Assembly (NCBI GenBank): GCA_964034945.1
Contig: OZ035961.1
Location: 89,716,991-89,780,990 of the forward strand
Reading direction: 5' to 3'
Source of the DNA: Chrysopilus asiliformis
Lineage: Eukaryota; Arthropoda; Insecta; Diptera; Rhagionidae
DNA: 64,000 nucleotides
Position 1 is the first letter of the stretch; the number at the start of each line of letters is the position of its first letter. The position numbers were made by a program, and so were the translations under genes. This document shows positions 11,231 through 22,063 of the stretch, piece after piece. The notes beneath the pieces are model-generated. The model was given only the letters and a program-made list of their open reading frames with translations. It had not been told where the DNA came from and did not search any database.

Positions 11231-12217
11231 TTTAGATTTATTTTCTATAAAATTTCGTTGTTTCGTTGGTGTTCCGTTTCAATCATTTATCCCTCGTTCC
11301 CCTCCTCCTCGCTCTTGTGACGGATTGAAATATGGTCAAGCAATTTTATTATATGGAAAAATAAAAGCTATCTAGGAGCTGTTCATAAAATACGTTACGT
11401 ACGCTATCCCCTGATACCTTCGTTCTGTTTTTTCGTGATTTTTGTATAGGATTTAAATGTATTCTCGTGAAATAAAAAAAAACTTCCCAGACGTACGGAA
11501 CTGTGTTAAAGTTTGGTAAACAAGTAACGGAAATGTAATTACAAGACATATTCCACGTAATTATCTACGAAAGTTGCTGGTACTTAACTATCAAATAGGG
11601 CGGACACACTATTAACCCGTGGACACGTGAATATGATTGACAACGTGAAGAGCTTCTAACATTTTACCAAAACATCACAAATACAAAAAAAAAAACAATA
11701 AAATTGTACGAATCAATGCCAATGTCATAACTACTGGATATCGTCAAATTATCACTCCCCAGGCCAATAAATACGTTTCTGATTAGAAATCGATAACATT
11801 AACTACATAATAATATAATCAATCAAATAAATTATTCCCTACTTTATTGACTACCTGTAATTAATTTCATATTATGAGTTACGAGAAAATCCACTCATAT
11901 TGGCGAAAAAATTGTTTTATCTGAAAGATTACGCGAAGGTTTTAATTAAACCCAATATAACACAATGCGATAGTGAAAATATTATCACGATAACGTTGAT
12001 TTTTATCTGGCATTTACTCAAGATATTCCAAAAGAAATTTGAAAAAAAAAATTAAAATACGAAGAAAACTTGTACAATCTTTTGGTGATCTGCGCGATTT
12101 CCACGAAACTTTTGAGAATGAAACACCATTTTTTTTCAAATAAATTTTTTATCATTGAATTTTTTTATATATTTTTTACGTTGTAATTTTGTGTTAAGTA
12201 ATTTACAGATTAATAAC
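11231..12217. other. AT-rich non-coding stretch
   Basis: No gene, RNA or clear repeat border. A short piece at 11375-11400 (GAGCTGTTCATAAAATACGT) resembles the 'gggactatccataaaatacgtca' motif at 55072 and 63074, so a decayed dispersed repeat is probably included. Confidence 0.4.
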
Positions 12218-12607
12218 TAGGGTGACCATACATGCGATCTGGAATGGCCGGGACTGTCCCAGATTTAGGTGTCCCGGAAACTAAACTGTTGTTCCGGAAT
12301 TATGCAATTTAGTTTTGTAAATTGACCTCGAAGCCCAAAAATTTTCTCCTGCGGTGCATTTTTCTTTAAAATTGAAGTTTTGTCGTATTTTGAAAACATA
12401 ACACAGCCATAATACCTTTTAAATAATCACAAACAAAAATTGGAGCGAAGCCTCTGTCCTTTGATCGGACTTTTAAAATTTTCACGATTAATTTCGGCTT
12501 TCAAATGTTCCACTATTAATTCCACTATTAATTTCCGTCCCCTCGCCCCCATTGCTCTCTACTGGTAATCGGTCCCGAATTCAAACAAAAAAAATGTGGT
12601 CACCCTA
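12218..12607. mobile_element. hAT-type MITE, full length
   Basis: Ends TAGGGTGACCA and TGGTCACCCTA are inverted and flanked by the 8-bp direct repeat TTAATAAC (12210-12217 and 12608-12615). An 8-bp duplication and TAGGG-type ends are the hAT signature. The left part carries the sequence GGGACTGTCCCAGATTTAGG that recurs as fragments near 38534, 42046 and 59976. No transposase is present (390 bp). Confidence 0.85.
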
Positions 12608-12725
12608 TTAATAACTCATTTGCCCTTCAACTTGATAAAAAGAAATCTTTGTCGCGCATTTTTAGATAAGATATCGTAATGAAATCCTTTGTAAATACAT
12701 TTTAAACAAGATATATTCACTTTTT

Positions 12726-13306
12726 ATACCCGTATGGTGAAACCAAAGGGTATATTGGATTTGCCTTACCGTTTGTAACGCCAAGATCCCGTCATCGCAC
12801 AAAAAAATGAATTACACCAGTGTGTTTAGAATGATAAAAAAAGTTGAATTTAGCATGTCCGTCCGTCTGTCTGTCCGTCCGTCTGTCCGTCTGTCTGTCT
12901 GTCCGTCTGTCCGTCTGTGGCGCGGATTGCGGGCGCACGGATTGAGCTAGAGACTTGAAATTTTGCGTGGATCCGTTTTTCGTAAAATGCGAGGCTAAGT
13001 TCGTTAACGGGCAAAAATGGATCATTAGGGGGGGTACCCCCCATACGAACGAAAACGTTTTTTGCGAATACCTCAAAAACGGTGCATCTTATCAAAAAAG
13101 TCCAAGAACAAAAGTTATTTAGGATATGATTCTACATAAAACTTCCATACATCAAAATCCGATTGGAATAAATTTTAAAAAATCTTATTGGAAAGTTTGA
13201 CTTCAAAGTGGAATTTTGGTATAACTGTTCGAATTTTGATACGAATATCACCATACGGGTCTCCAATGATTGCCAGATTGGCAATTATAGCTTTTGTTAT
13301 GTTTAT
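12726..13306 (-). repeat. mini-me-like repeat, copy D
   Basis: Near full-length reverse-orientation copy: TATACCCGTATGGTGAAACC at the left, a GTCCGTCTGTCTGTCCGTCC array at 12858-12917, the conserved core, then ATTGCCAGATTGGCAATTAT and AGCTTTTGTTATGTTTATT at the right. Both ORFs across it are repeat-derived. Confidence 0.8.
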
Positions 13307-14802
13307 TATTATTTATTTACTTTTGTTGATGTTTTTCAGTATATTTTAGGTCAGATTTTTTCTGTTTGAAAAATTTAAGTACTTTTGTTTGAAATTACCT
13401 TAAAATCTCGTTAAAACCGTAACTTGATAACAGTTCGAATATGTTCTGGTAGTGAAAAATTACTTGCACAATTTTGGAATTTTAATTTGAGGGGAATTTT
13501 GTTGACATAAAATAAAAATATGCACTTTCCGACACGTTTGTTTAATGACACAAATTTTTCTTTAAATATTTCAAATTCACCTCTAAAGTTTAGGTGGTTT
13601 ACGTTTCTAAAAAACCACTCTCCATGTTGTTAAAATACACTAAATAATTATGACATTAATTTAAAGTTCAAGTGATGATCGACGCAAATGAAGTTTTTTT
13701 TTAAATGATCAAGGAATTTCGGTACAGTGAATTCACTTTTGTGTTTAATTTCAATAAACAAGTCAAACCGCTTTTTTTACTCGAAATGCTTCAAAAACTC
13801 CAAACTAATGACCACAAGATTTTAACGATGGTTCAACTGAATTGAATGCTAGTGGACAGACGATCAGAGTTGAAAACAATCTGAAATCCCCCAAAATGAC
13901 TTTTCAATTCTCGCGAATCAACAAAATGTGTTTCTTTGAAGATGTTTGATCGACGACACGAACCAAAATATAATACTTGGGGAGTTTTGAATGAATTTAT
14001 CTTAAAAAAACATTCGACACGTTTACAATCGAGCAACTGTCGAAGCCGTCTGTCGAATATGTCTCTCACACCTCAGCACCAACGGTTGAACAAAAGTTTC
14101 AACCATCCGTCACCTGTTTTGTGTATTGACGATTAACTGAGCTTTTTCGGTGTTTATCAATAAAATACAGGTAGATATAATGCCAAAGTTTTGTTATAAA
14201 GACTTAAACTTTTTTACCTGTCGACTTTTGTTGTGATTCGAAGAATGCAGGTTCTGTTTGAAAGTAAAGCCACAGGGTGTAACATTTGGCGAACAGCTGG
14301 TTTTTTAACGTTTTGATAATAGATTGGAATTTATAAAAATTTCTTAAAAATCTGAATTTGTCACCACGATTTCTTTGTGGAAACGATAAACCATAACAAA
14401 AACCGTTATTCATTTTCTTGGAAATGAGGAAAACTCAGTTCGAATTGCCAACAAAAATCTGGGAAAACTCTTTGGCCCGCATTCTGTTTAAATAAATTTC
14501 CCTTGCGGCGCATATTTTTTAATTTTTTTTGCTTAAATTTCGTCGAAATAAAGATTTATTTTGTATAAAATTATGTTACTTTGCTCCGTTTCAACCATCC
14601 GCCCCTCCTTCCCCCTCCCACTAACTCATCTTGTCCTGGATTGACCCACACTATTTTTAAACCCCTTTTAAACTATCGCAAATTGCCTTTTTTGGAAGAT
14701 TTTCAGTGATTCGATCTTCAGGACTCCTAATAAATTCAACATAGCTAGCTTTCTCACTAATATTCTCAGTAGAACGTAAGTTATATCTCTTTGTAACCCT
14801 AG
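13307..14802. other. Non-coding stretch, unique-looking
   Basis: AT-rich with no recognisable protein or RNA. Short ORFs at 13833-14136 overlap on both strands and show no domain. A fragment at about 14575-14645 ('ttactttgctccgtttcaaccatccgcccctcctt') resembles 11270-11300 and 61120-61140, a diverged repeat. Confidence 0.4.
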
Positions 14803-14983
14803 CTTAAAGTCCAATTCAGACTAACGATTGCAATTACGATTGCGATTGCGATTACGATTGCGATTACGATTACGATTACGATTACGATTGCGATTACAAT
14901 TGCGATTGCGATTGAGCTTCCTGGTCTCATTGGTTGAGAAACTTCAATCGTAATCGCAGTCGTTAGTCTGAATTAGGCTTAAG
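14803..14983. mobile_element. Foldback MITE with ATTACG/ATTGCG hexamer array, copy 1
   Basis: CTTAAAGTCCAATTCAGACT at the left pairs with AGTCTGAATTAGGCTTAAG at the right. Just inside each end lies a CGATTACGATTG-type sequence. The left arm has expanded into about 18 hexamers of ATTACG or ATTGCG. A second copy at 39781-39932 has only a few hexamers. Confidence 0.7.
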
Positions 14984-15654
14984 GCAGGGAAATAAAACTC
15001 AATTGCTTATAAAACGTATTGACGCGTTTTCAGCAATTGTTTTTTTAAACTTTATGTAAACACAGATGGAAATTCGATCTTTTTGAATTCCGCTGAGTTT
15101 AATTAATTATTGAAAAAAATATGGTTCAATGTCAAGAATACGAAAATAACGAAACAAATAACATTTTTAGCTCGAAAAAAACAGCTTTTCAAATACAGTA
15201 ATTTTTGTTCCCGGTGTTTATATTAATAATAAAAAACGTGCACATGTTTTGAGTTTCCAATTTAATGTACTTTTGATAAATCGACATATCAATTAAATTT
15301 GAATAACACAATATGGTCGTTAAAAATTGAACAAACTAAATAGCACTTAAATTGTAATTCGAATCATTTGCAATTGAATTTCACATAAAACATACTTTTT
15401 CATTATTTTAATACAACTTTTTAGTAAGAAAAATTATAGGTTTGTTTAATTTTTGGCCCAGTTTTTTATTAAAATTTACGTAATTTGAAGGTTTCACTCA
15501 CAGATATGTACAACTAGATTTTCGTCGCCGTTCAGGGATGTCAAGGTGTCAGCTTTTCAAATCAATTATGAAACATTTTTCAGTGAATGGCATATTATTG
15601 TATGTGGGACTCTGAATATGAATAAGATTCATAGGTAAAGGACTTCAATTATAG

Positions 15655-16028
15655 TTGCGTTTTTTTAATGTTCTAGAACACGGAACATTAAAAAAACGAT
15701 CCAGAGTAAGTGGGAAATTTCATTGAGTTCGAATGGCAACTAACTTCATGTTGGTTACATCAGTTACATCTTGATATAATCACGATTCGCTATCTCCCAT
15801 GATTAAAACTATTTCGCTGTCGAACAGAACCAACAAACCACCAACACAAAATCCTCAATTGAGAATAAAATGTCAGATTTATTATGTTGAAGTTAGCGGC
15901 ATTTCATTACCGTACATTACCGTATAAAATTTCCCTTTGTTCCAAGCGCTGTTCGAGTTGAAAAGGTGGTGCAGGATTTTGTATGGAAAGTTTGTTCTGA
16001 ACTGCTTCAGAACATTAAAAAAACGCAA
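15655..16028. mobile_element. MITE with 20-bp perfect TIRs
   Basis: TTGCGTTTTTTTAATGTTCT (15655-15674) is the exact reverse complement of 16009-16028. An extra inverted copy of the end (GGAACATTAAAAAAACGAT) follows directly at about 15683, giving a terminal hairpin. Flanks ATTATAG and TTAATATT do not give a clear duplication. Confidence 0.7.
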
Positions 16029-16879
16029 TTAATATTCCGTCGGGAATATTATAAGCATTTCATTTTCATAACGTTCCATTTTTCTAGATAGATTTGTCTC
16101 TTTCCTTTCTCAGAATCGTTGACATTTGAGTGTCCCATTTGAGGTAGCAAATGGCGGAATCTAGTTGTATAAATCTGTGGTTTCACTTGATTCAGCTAAG
16201 TGTATATTTTAAAACGTATTTTGAAATTCTAGTAGATTCATATTGGCGCTGTGATAAATATCTGAAGGGGATTTCCCAGAATTTTTTTATCAAATGATTA
16301 TTTTGATTAACAAAGCTATCGATTTCAATTTCAGTTCTGAGTTACAGATATCGCAAACAATCGTATATTAAATTTTGAGGAATCTCTTTTACTTTCTTAT
16401 AGGAAGATTGTGTAAAAATGTATTGTTTTCATAAAAACTTTCAAATTCAATATTTTGAAAAAAAAAGCTTTCAACGGTCCTATGTATTTTAACTTCTAAT
16501 AGATGTTTCAATTATTTTCGTGCCTGCTCTACACTCTTGGCGAATTTAGGCGAATCACAGTTATTGCATTTTGCCCGGAGTCGAAGTCGTTATAAAAGCC
16601 ACAACTTTTATAACGACCCCGACAAACAAATTTAAACAATAAAAATTTTAAAATTTCTCGAGCATACTTGGCGGAAAATATTAGTTGATTTTATCAACTT
16701 CACTCAACTATTTAGTTTAAAAATTTTCTTTTCAACCGACGTGCTTTAAAGAATGAACTTTCGATTTTTTTTCAACTTCTAGGTTGAGTTTTTTAACTTT
16801 TCGGAGTTTAAATGTGCATTTCTAAACCAACTTAATTGAAAATTCAAAAACTAAATCGTTGGAAATTTAAAAGCTAATT
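16029..16879. other. AT-rich non-coding stretch
   Basis: No gene, RNA or clearly bounded repeat recognised. A short palindrome-like pair around 16595-16625 (TATAAAAGCCACAACTTTTATA) is the only visible local structure. Confidence 0.4.
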
Positions 16880-17160
16880 TTTATACCCGTATGGTGAAAC
16901 CAAAGGGTATACTGGATTTGCCTTACCGTTTGTAACGCCAAGATCCCATCATCACACAAAAAAATGAATTACACCAGTGTGTTTAGAATGATAAAAATAA
17001 TTAATTTTTGCATGTCCGTCCGTCTGTCCGTCTATCCGTCTGTCCGTCTATGGCGCGGATTGCGGGCACACGGATTGAGCTAAAGACTTAAAATTTGACT
17101 CAGATCAGTTTTTCGTAAAATGCGAGGCTAAGTTCGTCAATGGGCAAAAATGGACCAAAA
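16880..17160 (-). repeat. mini-me-like repeat, copy F (truncated)
   Basis: TATACCCGTATGGTGAAACC, the conserved leader and a GTCCGTCTGTCCGTCTATCC array are present. The copy breaks off at about 17155 within TGGGCAAAAATGGACC, so the hairpin half is missing. Confidence 0.75.
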
Positions 17161-17401
17161 TTACAAAAAATGGATAATTTTGAAGCGATAATTTGCTTTG
17201 TTGGTCTTTATCTTTGTTATTTGTTGTTTTTTTGCACTAAGGCTATCAATTTTTCCTCGAACAACATTTCCCTAACCTCACTTTATGAACTGTCAACGCA
17301 GAATTCTGCGGCAAAGTTAGAAGTTTCCAAACTTTTGCGTCATAGGTGCGTTCACTGCGTTCATTGTGCTCACTTCAAATGATTTCTATGGAACAAACCC
17401 G

Positions 17402-17855
17402 GCCTTTACACGTGACTATAAAATCTGTCAGTAGCACAGACTCCAAATGTCAAATTACTGACAACGAATTAGAAGACATTTAGCAAACTGACAACCAGTT
17501 CATTTTCAAAATGACTTCGTTTGTAACACACCTACAGTCCCTCGTATTTCAGAGGCATGAATTTTGCTCGTATGCTTCATTATTTTAATTATCTCGTTCC
17601 TAGTTAGTCTTCTTTCCCCACTCTGAGAGTTCTAAAAGTGAAAAAAATAATTAAAAAAAGTGGATTCACAATAATTTAATAGATTTAGATCAAATTCTTC
17701 ATTTTCCGCCATCTTAGAAGTCTGAAATGTCAAATTACTGGCATGTCTGTACTGACTACAAAAAAGTCCCGTCAGTACAGACTTGTCAGTGCCAGTAAGC
17801 ATTTACACGAGACTGTGTCAGCGACTGTGTCAGCTCTACAGACGCGTGTAAAGGC
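17402..17855. mobile_element. MITE with CTTTACACG-type TIRs
   Basis: GCCTTTACACGTGACTATAA at the left and the inverse of CAGACGCGTGTAAAGGC at the right form imperfect terminal repeats. The interior repeats 'aatgtcaaattactg' and 'gtcagtacagac' in both orientations. A hAT-type MITE was inserted a few bases beyond its right end. Confidence 0.55.
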
Positions 17856-17870
17856 TGTGAAACTTGTAAG

Positions 17871-18398
17871 CAGGGATCCCGTTTACACTACTATCGTAGT
17901 TTTACACTACTATTTCGACATAATTTGACCTAACACTACTTACACTACTGAAAAACTCAAAACACTACCTTTTTCACCCTATAAAAAACGTGCTACAAAG
18001 AAAGTTAATTTCTAGATTTGAAAAGTTCATTTATCTGGGGAAAATTAAAAAATATGTAATATGTAATCATTCAGACTCTTTATCTAAAATATTTAAGTAC
18101 TTTAGGCATTCCCTATGAAAAAGTGACTGACTAACCGCACTCAATTCTTGAGCAAAAGGGACATATAATACTTAATTCCTTCCTTTAATTTTAATTTAAA
18201 AAAAAATCGATTTTTGTACTAATATAAAAATTTACTGATATGATATGCAATAAAACATTAGACGGTAACATTCAAAATGTGTTGTCTCAATAAAACTCTA
18301 AATGACTGTTAAAAAAGTTGACACTACTGAAATCCCTCTGACACTACTATTTTTCGATCAGTAACACTCCGCTTTTCACTTTTGGGGTGGGAACCCTG
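17871..18398. mobile_element. hAT-type MITE with 8-bp duplication CTTGTAAG
   Basis: The ends CAGGGATCCC and GGGAACCCTG are inverted, and the 528-bp body is flanked exactly by CTTGTAAG at 17863-17870 and 18399-18406. Internal sequence repeats 'acactact', and no ORF codes a transposase. Perfect flanks indicate a fairly recent insertion by a hAT transposase supplied elsewhere. Confidence 0.9.
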
Positions 18399-18526
18399 CT
18401 TGTAAGTGACAGTTTCTGCGTTCGCGTTGCGTTCATTGGGCTCCAGGCATTAATTGCTATGCGGAGTTGCCAATGATTCAAATGTCCGTAAAGCATTTGT
18501 TTACAGCCCTCAAAATTGTAAGACTA

Positions 18527-18984
18527 AAGGTGGAAACGGAATTGCGACTTTGTGGACTTCAGCTTCGGCTTCAGCTTTGACAGTTTTGTAGACTCAATGC
18601 TTTTCAACGTAATGGAACACAATAGCAAAGTTGCAAAGCCGGTGAAGCCGAAGTCGTAGTAGCTCTACTCTCTACTCTTGGTCGGCTTTGACAACTTTAA
18701 CCTAACTTTTTTTGTGAGTAAATGATTGTCATTGAAAATGTTTGAAGAAAAGTTGATAAATATAGTGCAAGAAAATGAAATTCTTTATAATAAAAAAAAA
18801 CAAGGAATACAGAAATGCGAAAAAGAAGAATTATCCAATAAATATGAATAAATATGAAGAATTATGAATTATTTGTCAAAGTTGCAATTGTGTTCGAATG
18901 AAAGTTGAAGCCGACGAAGCCAACAAAGTCCAAAGCTGAAGCCGAAGCCCAAAGCCCAAAAAGCCGCAATTCTGTTTCCACCTT
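18527..18984. mobile_element. TA-flanked MITE rich in GAAGCCGAAG motifs
   Basis: AAGGTGGAAACGGAATTGCG at the left and its near-inverse CGCAATTCTGTTTCCACCTT at the right, with TA on each side (18525-18526 and 18985-18986). Subterminal regions carry inverted runs of TTCGGCTTCAGCTT and AAGCTGAAGCCGAAG. TA duplication suggests Tc1/mariner mobilisation. Confidence 0.75.
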
Positions 18985-19087
18985 TAAGGCCAGGAATCAA
19001 GCCGGACATATTAAAAGCTATCCTTTATTAACGACAAATTCCCGATAATTCGCTTTTCAAGCATTTTTTTAACGTTGTTAATTAATA

Positions 19088-20374
19088 CAGGGTGCGCCAT
19101 CTATTCCTCCGGTATGAGAATGTTGAAAAACTTTTGAAAGAAACAATAGATTGCAAAAAATGGTGTTTTTTTATTTAGTTCAATCCTTTACAATTTATGT
19201 GGACTACTTTTTGAAAACAACATCGATCAAATGACCACCTTTATTGGCCACCGCAAACTGTGCTCTTTTTCGGGCATTTTCCATCACTTCTTCGAGCATC
19301 TCCGTCGGTATGGCAGCTATTTCGGCACGAATATTGGTCTTGAGCTCGTCAATGGTCTTCGGGTTGCTGGCGTAAACTTTACTCTTCAAATAACCCCACA
19401 AAAAGAAGTCTGGGGGGGTTAAATCAGGGGATCTTGGTGGCCAGTCAATATCGCCTCTTTTCGATATCACACGTCTAGGGAATTTTTGTTGCAAAAACCG
19501 TATTGTTTGGTCCGCTGTGTGGCATGGCGCCCCGTCTTGCTGAAACCAGAAGTCAGTCAGACCTTTTTCACGCATTTTCGGACACACAAAATGTGCCAAC
19601 ATCCACCGATATCGATTACCATAAACTGTTTCACCTTCATTGAAGAAAAATGGCCCAATGATGGTTTTTGCGCACACGCCGGCCCAAACAGTCACTTTTC
19701 GATCATGCAATGGTATTTCATGAATCTCGTGAGGATTTTCTGTCGCCCAAATGCGGCAATTTTGTTTATTAACACCGCCAGAGAGAGTGAAATGCGCTTC
19801 GTCGGTCATTAAAACTTGCATCCAAAAGTCCGGCATGGTTTCCAACATTCGGCCGACTAATTTGCCGTATTCTATACGACGCGACTTGTCTGTTGCCAAT
19901 ATTCTTTGAGTTAGTTGTATTTTGTAAGGAAACAAATGGAGATCGTCCATTAAAATGCGCCGCAACGTGGTTCCACTCATTTTCAACCGCTGAGTTCGGT
20001 GGCGATACGAGACATTTGGGTCCTCGGCAACACTCTCTCTCACGGCTTCAATAATTTCATTGGAACGTCTTGGGCGTGGATGATTATAGGTTACATTGCC
20101 TACTGTTCCGTGCTCAAAGAAATTTTTACCCAGCGCCCGAATTGTTTTGTCGGAAGGTGCTTTTTTGCCACGATATTTTGCACGATATGCACGTTGAGTT
20201 AGCACAATTGAACGACTATTTTCAATGTACATCGTCACTATTTCGGCGCGTTCTTTCGGTGTGAAGCGGTTCATGGTTAAAATTGTACTGGTTTGACGTT
20301 TCCAAAACGTGTCTAGGAAAGCAAATCGGTTGACAAATGGCGAAGTTATTGAATGTTTACATACCGGAGGAATA
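19088..20374 (-). mobile_element. Tc1/mariner-superfamily DD41D element, right end clipped
   Basis: The left terminus after TA is CAGGGTGCGCC followed by ATCTATTCCTCCGGTATG. Only the inner part, CATACCGGAGGAATA, is present inverted at 20360-20374. The outer segment AGATGGCGCACCCTG is missing on the right, replaced by ATTTAATAATTTT. The single gene inside is unbroken, so the copy may make transposase but should be poorly mobile itself. Confidence 0.85.
19204..20274 (-). CDS. DD41D Tc1/mariner-superfamily transposase
   Basis: 356 aa with no internal stop. Residues 1-60 form a helix-turn-helix region, followed by an R-P-R-R element near 67-70 like the GRPR hook of the superfamily. The catalytic triad reads D158 in M-T-D-E-A-H-F, D247 in Q-Q-D-G-A-P and D289 in S-P-D-L-T-P-P-D-F. 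That leaves 41 residues between the last two, so the family is DD41D (rosa-like by spacing; from family knowledge, not searched). W-P-P-R-S-P-D and the C-terminal G-G-H-L tail are typical of arthropod relatives. The start is the first Met of the frame, just downstream of the surviving right inner TIR. It catalyses cut-and-paste of DNA at TA sites. Confidence 0.9.
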   Translation of the reverse strand: MNRFTPKERAEIVTMYIENSRSIVLTQRAYRAKYRGKKAPSDKTIRALGKNFFEHGTVGNVTYNHPRPRRSNEIIEAVRESVAEDPNVSYRHRTQRLKMSGTTLRRILMDDLHLFPYKIQLTQRILATDKSRRIEYGKLVGRMLETMPDFWMQVLMTDEAHFTLSGGVNKQNCRIWATENPHEIHEIPLHDRKVTVWAGVCAKTIIGPFFFNEGETVYGNRYRWMLAHFVCPKMREKGLTDFWFQQDGAPCHTADQTIRFLQQKFPRRVISKRGDIDWPPRSPDLTPPDFFLWGYLKSKVYASNPKTIDELKTNIRAEIAAIPTEMLEEVMENARKRAQFAVANKGGHLIDVVFKK

Positions 20375-22063
20375 ATTTAATAATTTTAAGTGAAAATTTT
20401 GTGTACTAGAAACAAAAGTTTCATTAATCAGTTTTTAAAGTTCTTTCAAAAATTGAGCTTTTCATAAAAAAAAACCTTTCGTGTAATAAAGAAGTAGTGT
20501 AATAACGGAACCAAACTCAAATAATTGAATTGCAGTCTTCAAATTTGGCGCAAAAAAAATCCGCCGCATGCAAAATTTTTATGTGCATAAAGGTAGAAAT
20601 CATCTTTTAAATGTCAACGTCAAATATACTCCTAAATTAGGGTTTCCATCCATCCCGCCCTATTTTTACATGGTGGCTGGGAAAAGTCCTCATCGTCACT
20701 GTGCTGTTTGGAAAATTGGGCCGATATTTTTGAACAACATTTTTTCAGTAAAACCAAAACATTTAATTTTTATAATTTTTCTTGTTTTATTTCATTCATT
20801 TAGCTTACAATTTTTATTATTTGATTTTTTTCAATATTTATATACAAAATCCAAACCAACTAAATAAAGAAAATATTTCTTTTTACATAAAAATTGCTTA
20901 TTTTGCAAACATATAACTAAATATTAATTATGTTTGTCATGTCATTTTGAAAATAAATTAAAAACCTTAGGTATAAATTTATCAACAATAATATCTCAAC
21001 ACTATCTAACTACAGATTACATTAACTAGCTAACTAAATAACTATTATTAAAGCTAATTTGAGATAAAGGCAATCAAAAAAAAAAAAAAAAAAAAAAATC
21101 GAATATGTACAGAATTTTGACAAAGAAAAAAGAAAATTGATTTTTCTTTGACTGGATTATAATTTTTTTTCTCAAATAAAAATTAAAAAAAGCAAGAAAT
21201 GTAAGAAAATATTTCAAGTAAAACTTATGACTTGAATGCTGTACTAAATTTATGAGAATCATTGCGTCGGCTAAAACTTGGAACATTATTATATTATTAA
21301 CATCAACAAAACTATTATTATTATTTTTAACTGTAATTATTTATGATAAATAACGGGCTTGGTTGAAATTTCTTCAAAAAAATCTTTATTTCACACCCCT
21401 TATTACACAAATAAAGACAAGATTACACGCTTATCATTTATGCTCATTTGTTTTAAAATTATTTTATGGGAATTTTGTAAGAAGTTATGATAATTTGAAT
21501 CTAGAAAGAAATTTTAAACAAACAAACCCTTTCCCCTTTCCTTTTCCCCACAAAATGTTATGACGACGAAAGAAGAAAATACGTTTCTTCAATTAAAAAA
21601 TAATTTTACAAATAAACAACTGAAACACCGTGCAAGAATTCAACTAAAACTTTGGCGCGAAATTCAAATTTTCAAAAAAAAAAAAAAACCAATGTGAAAT
21701 TCCTAAAATCCCCACAAAATAATTTCAAGCGGCGATTATAAAGACACGGCTCTTAACTTAAATTTTCTTAAAAATTGGAAGTACATTTGTTTAAGTTAAA
21801 CCTATGGAAAATTATTTAACTAGTTTTAATAATTATTTTGTTTGATTGATTTTTTTTTCAAAGTTTTCATTAATATTTTCTTTTTCTACATTATTTTATT
21901 ATATTTAAATAGCTAAAATCTACAGATTAAAATTTATTTAAATGACTAAGTAACCAGAATTTTGATTTAGGATTTAAGGGGAGATTTTTTCGTGTTAATT
22001 ATTGATTGTTTTACTGGTGTTAGAGGATTTCGGATTAAGGATTTTATATAATTAAGCTTCGAG
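20375..22063 (-). other. Probable 3' UTR and downstream DNA of the TGF-beta-propeptide-like gene
   Basis: Extremely AT-rich with no recognised coding sequence. On the minus strand an AATAAA lies at 21933-21938, about 125 nt past the stop codon, with another near 21893; these are candidate polyadenylation signals. No exon for a growth-factor domain was seen here. Confidence 0.45.

Noticed and set aside
15000..22060. Exon for a TGF-beta cystine-knot domain downstream of the propeptide-like exons
   Set aside because: No frame shows the expected cysteine pattern, and the in-frame stop at 22064-22066 follows the correctly spliced last exon.
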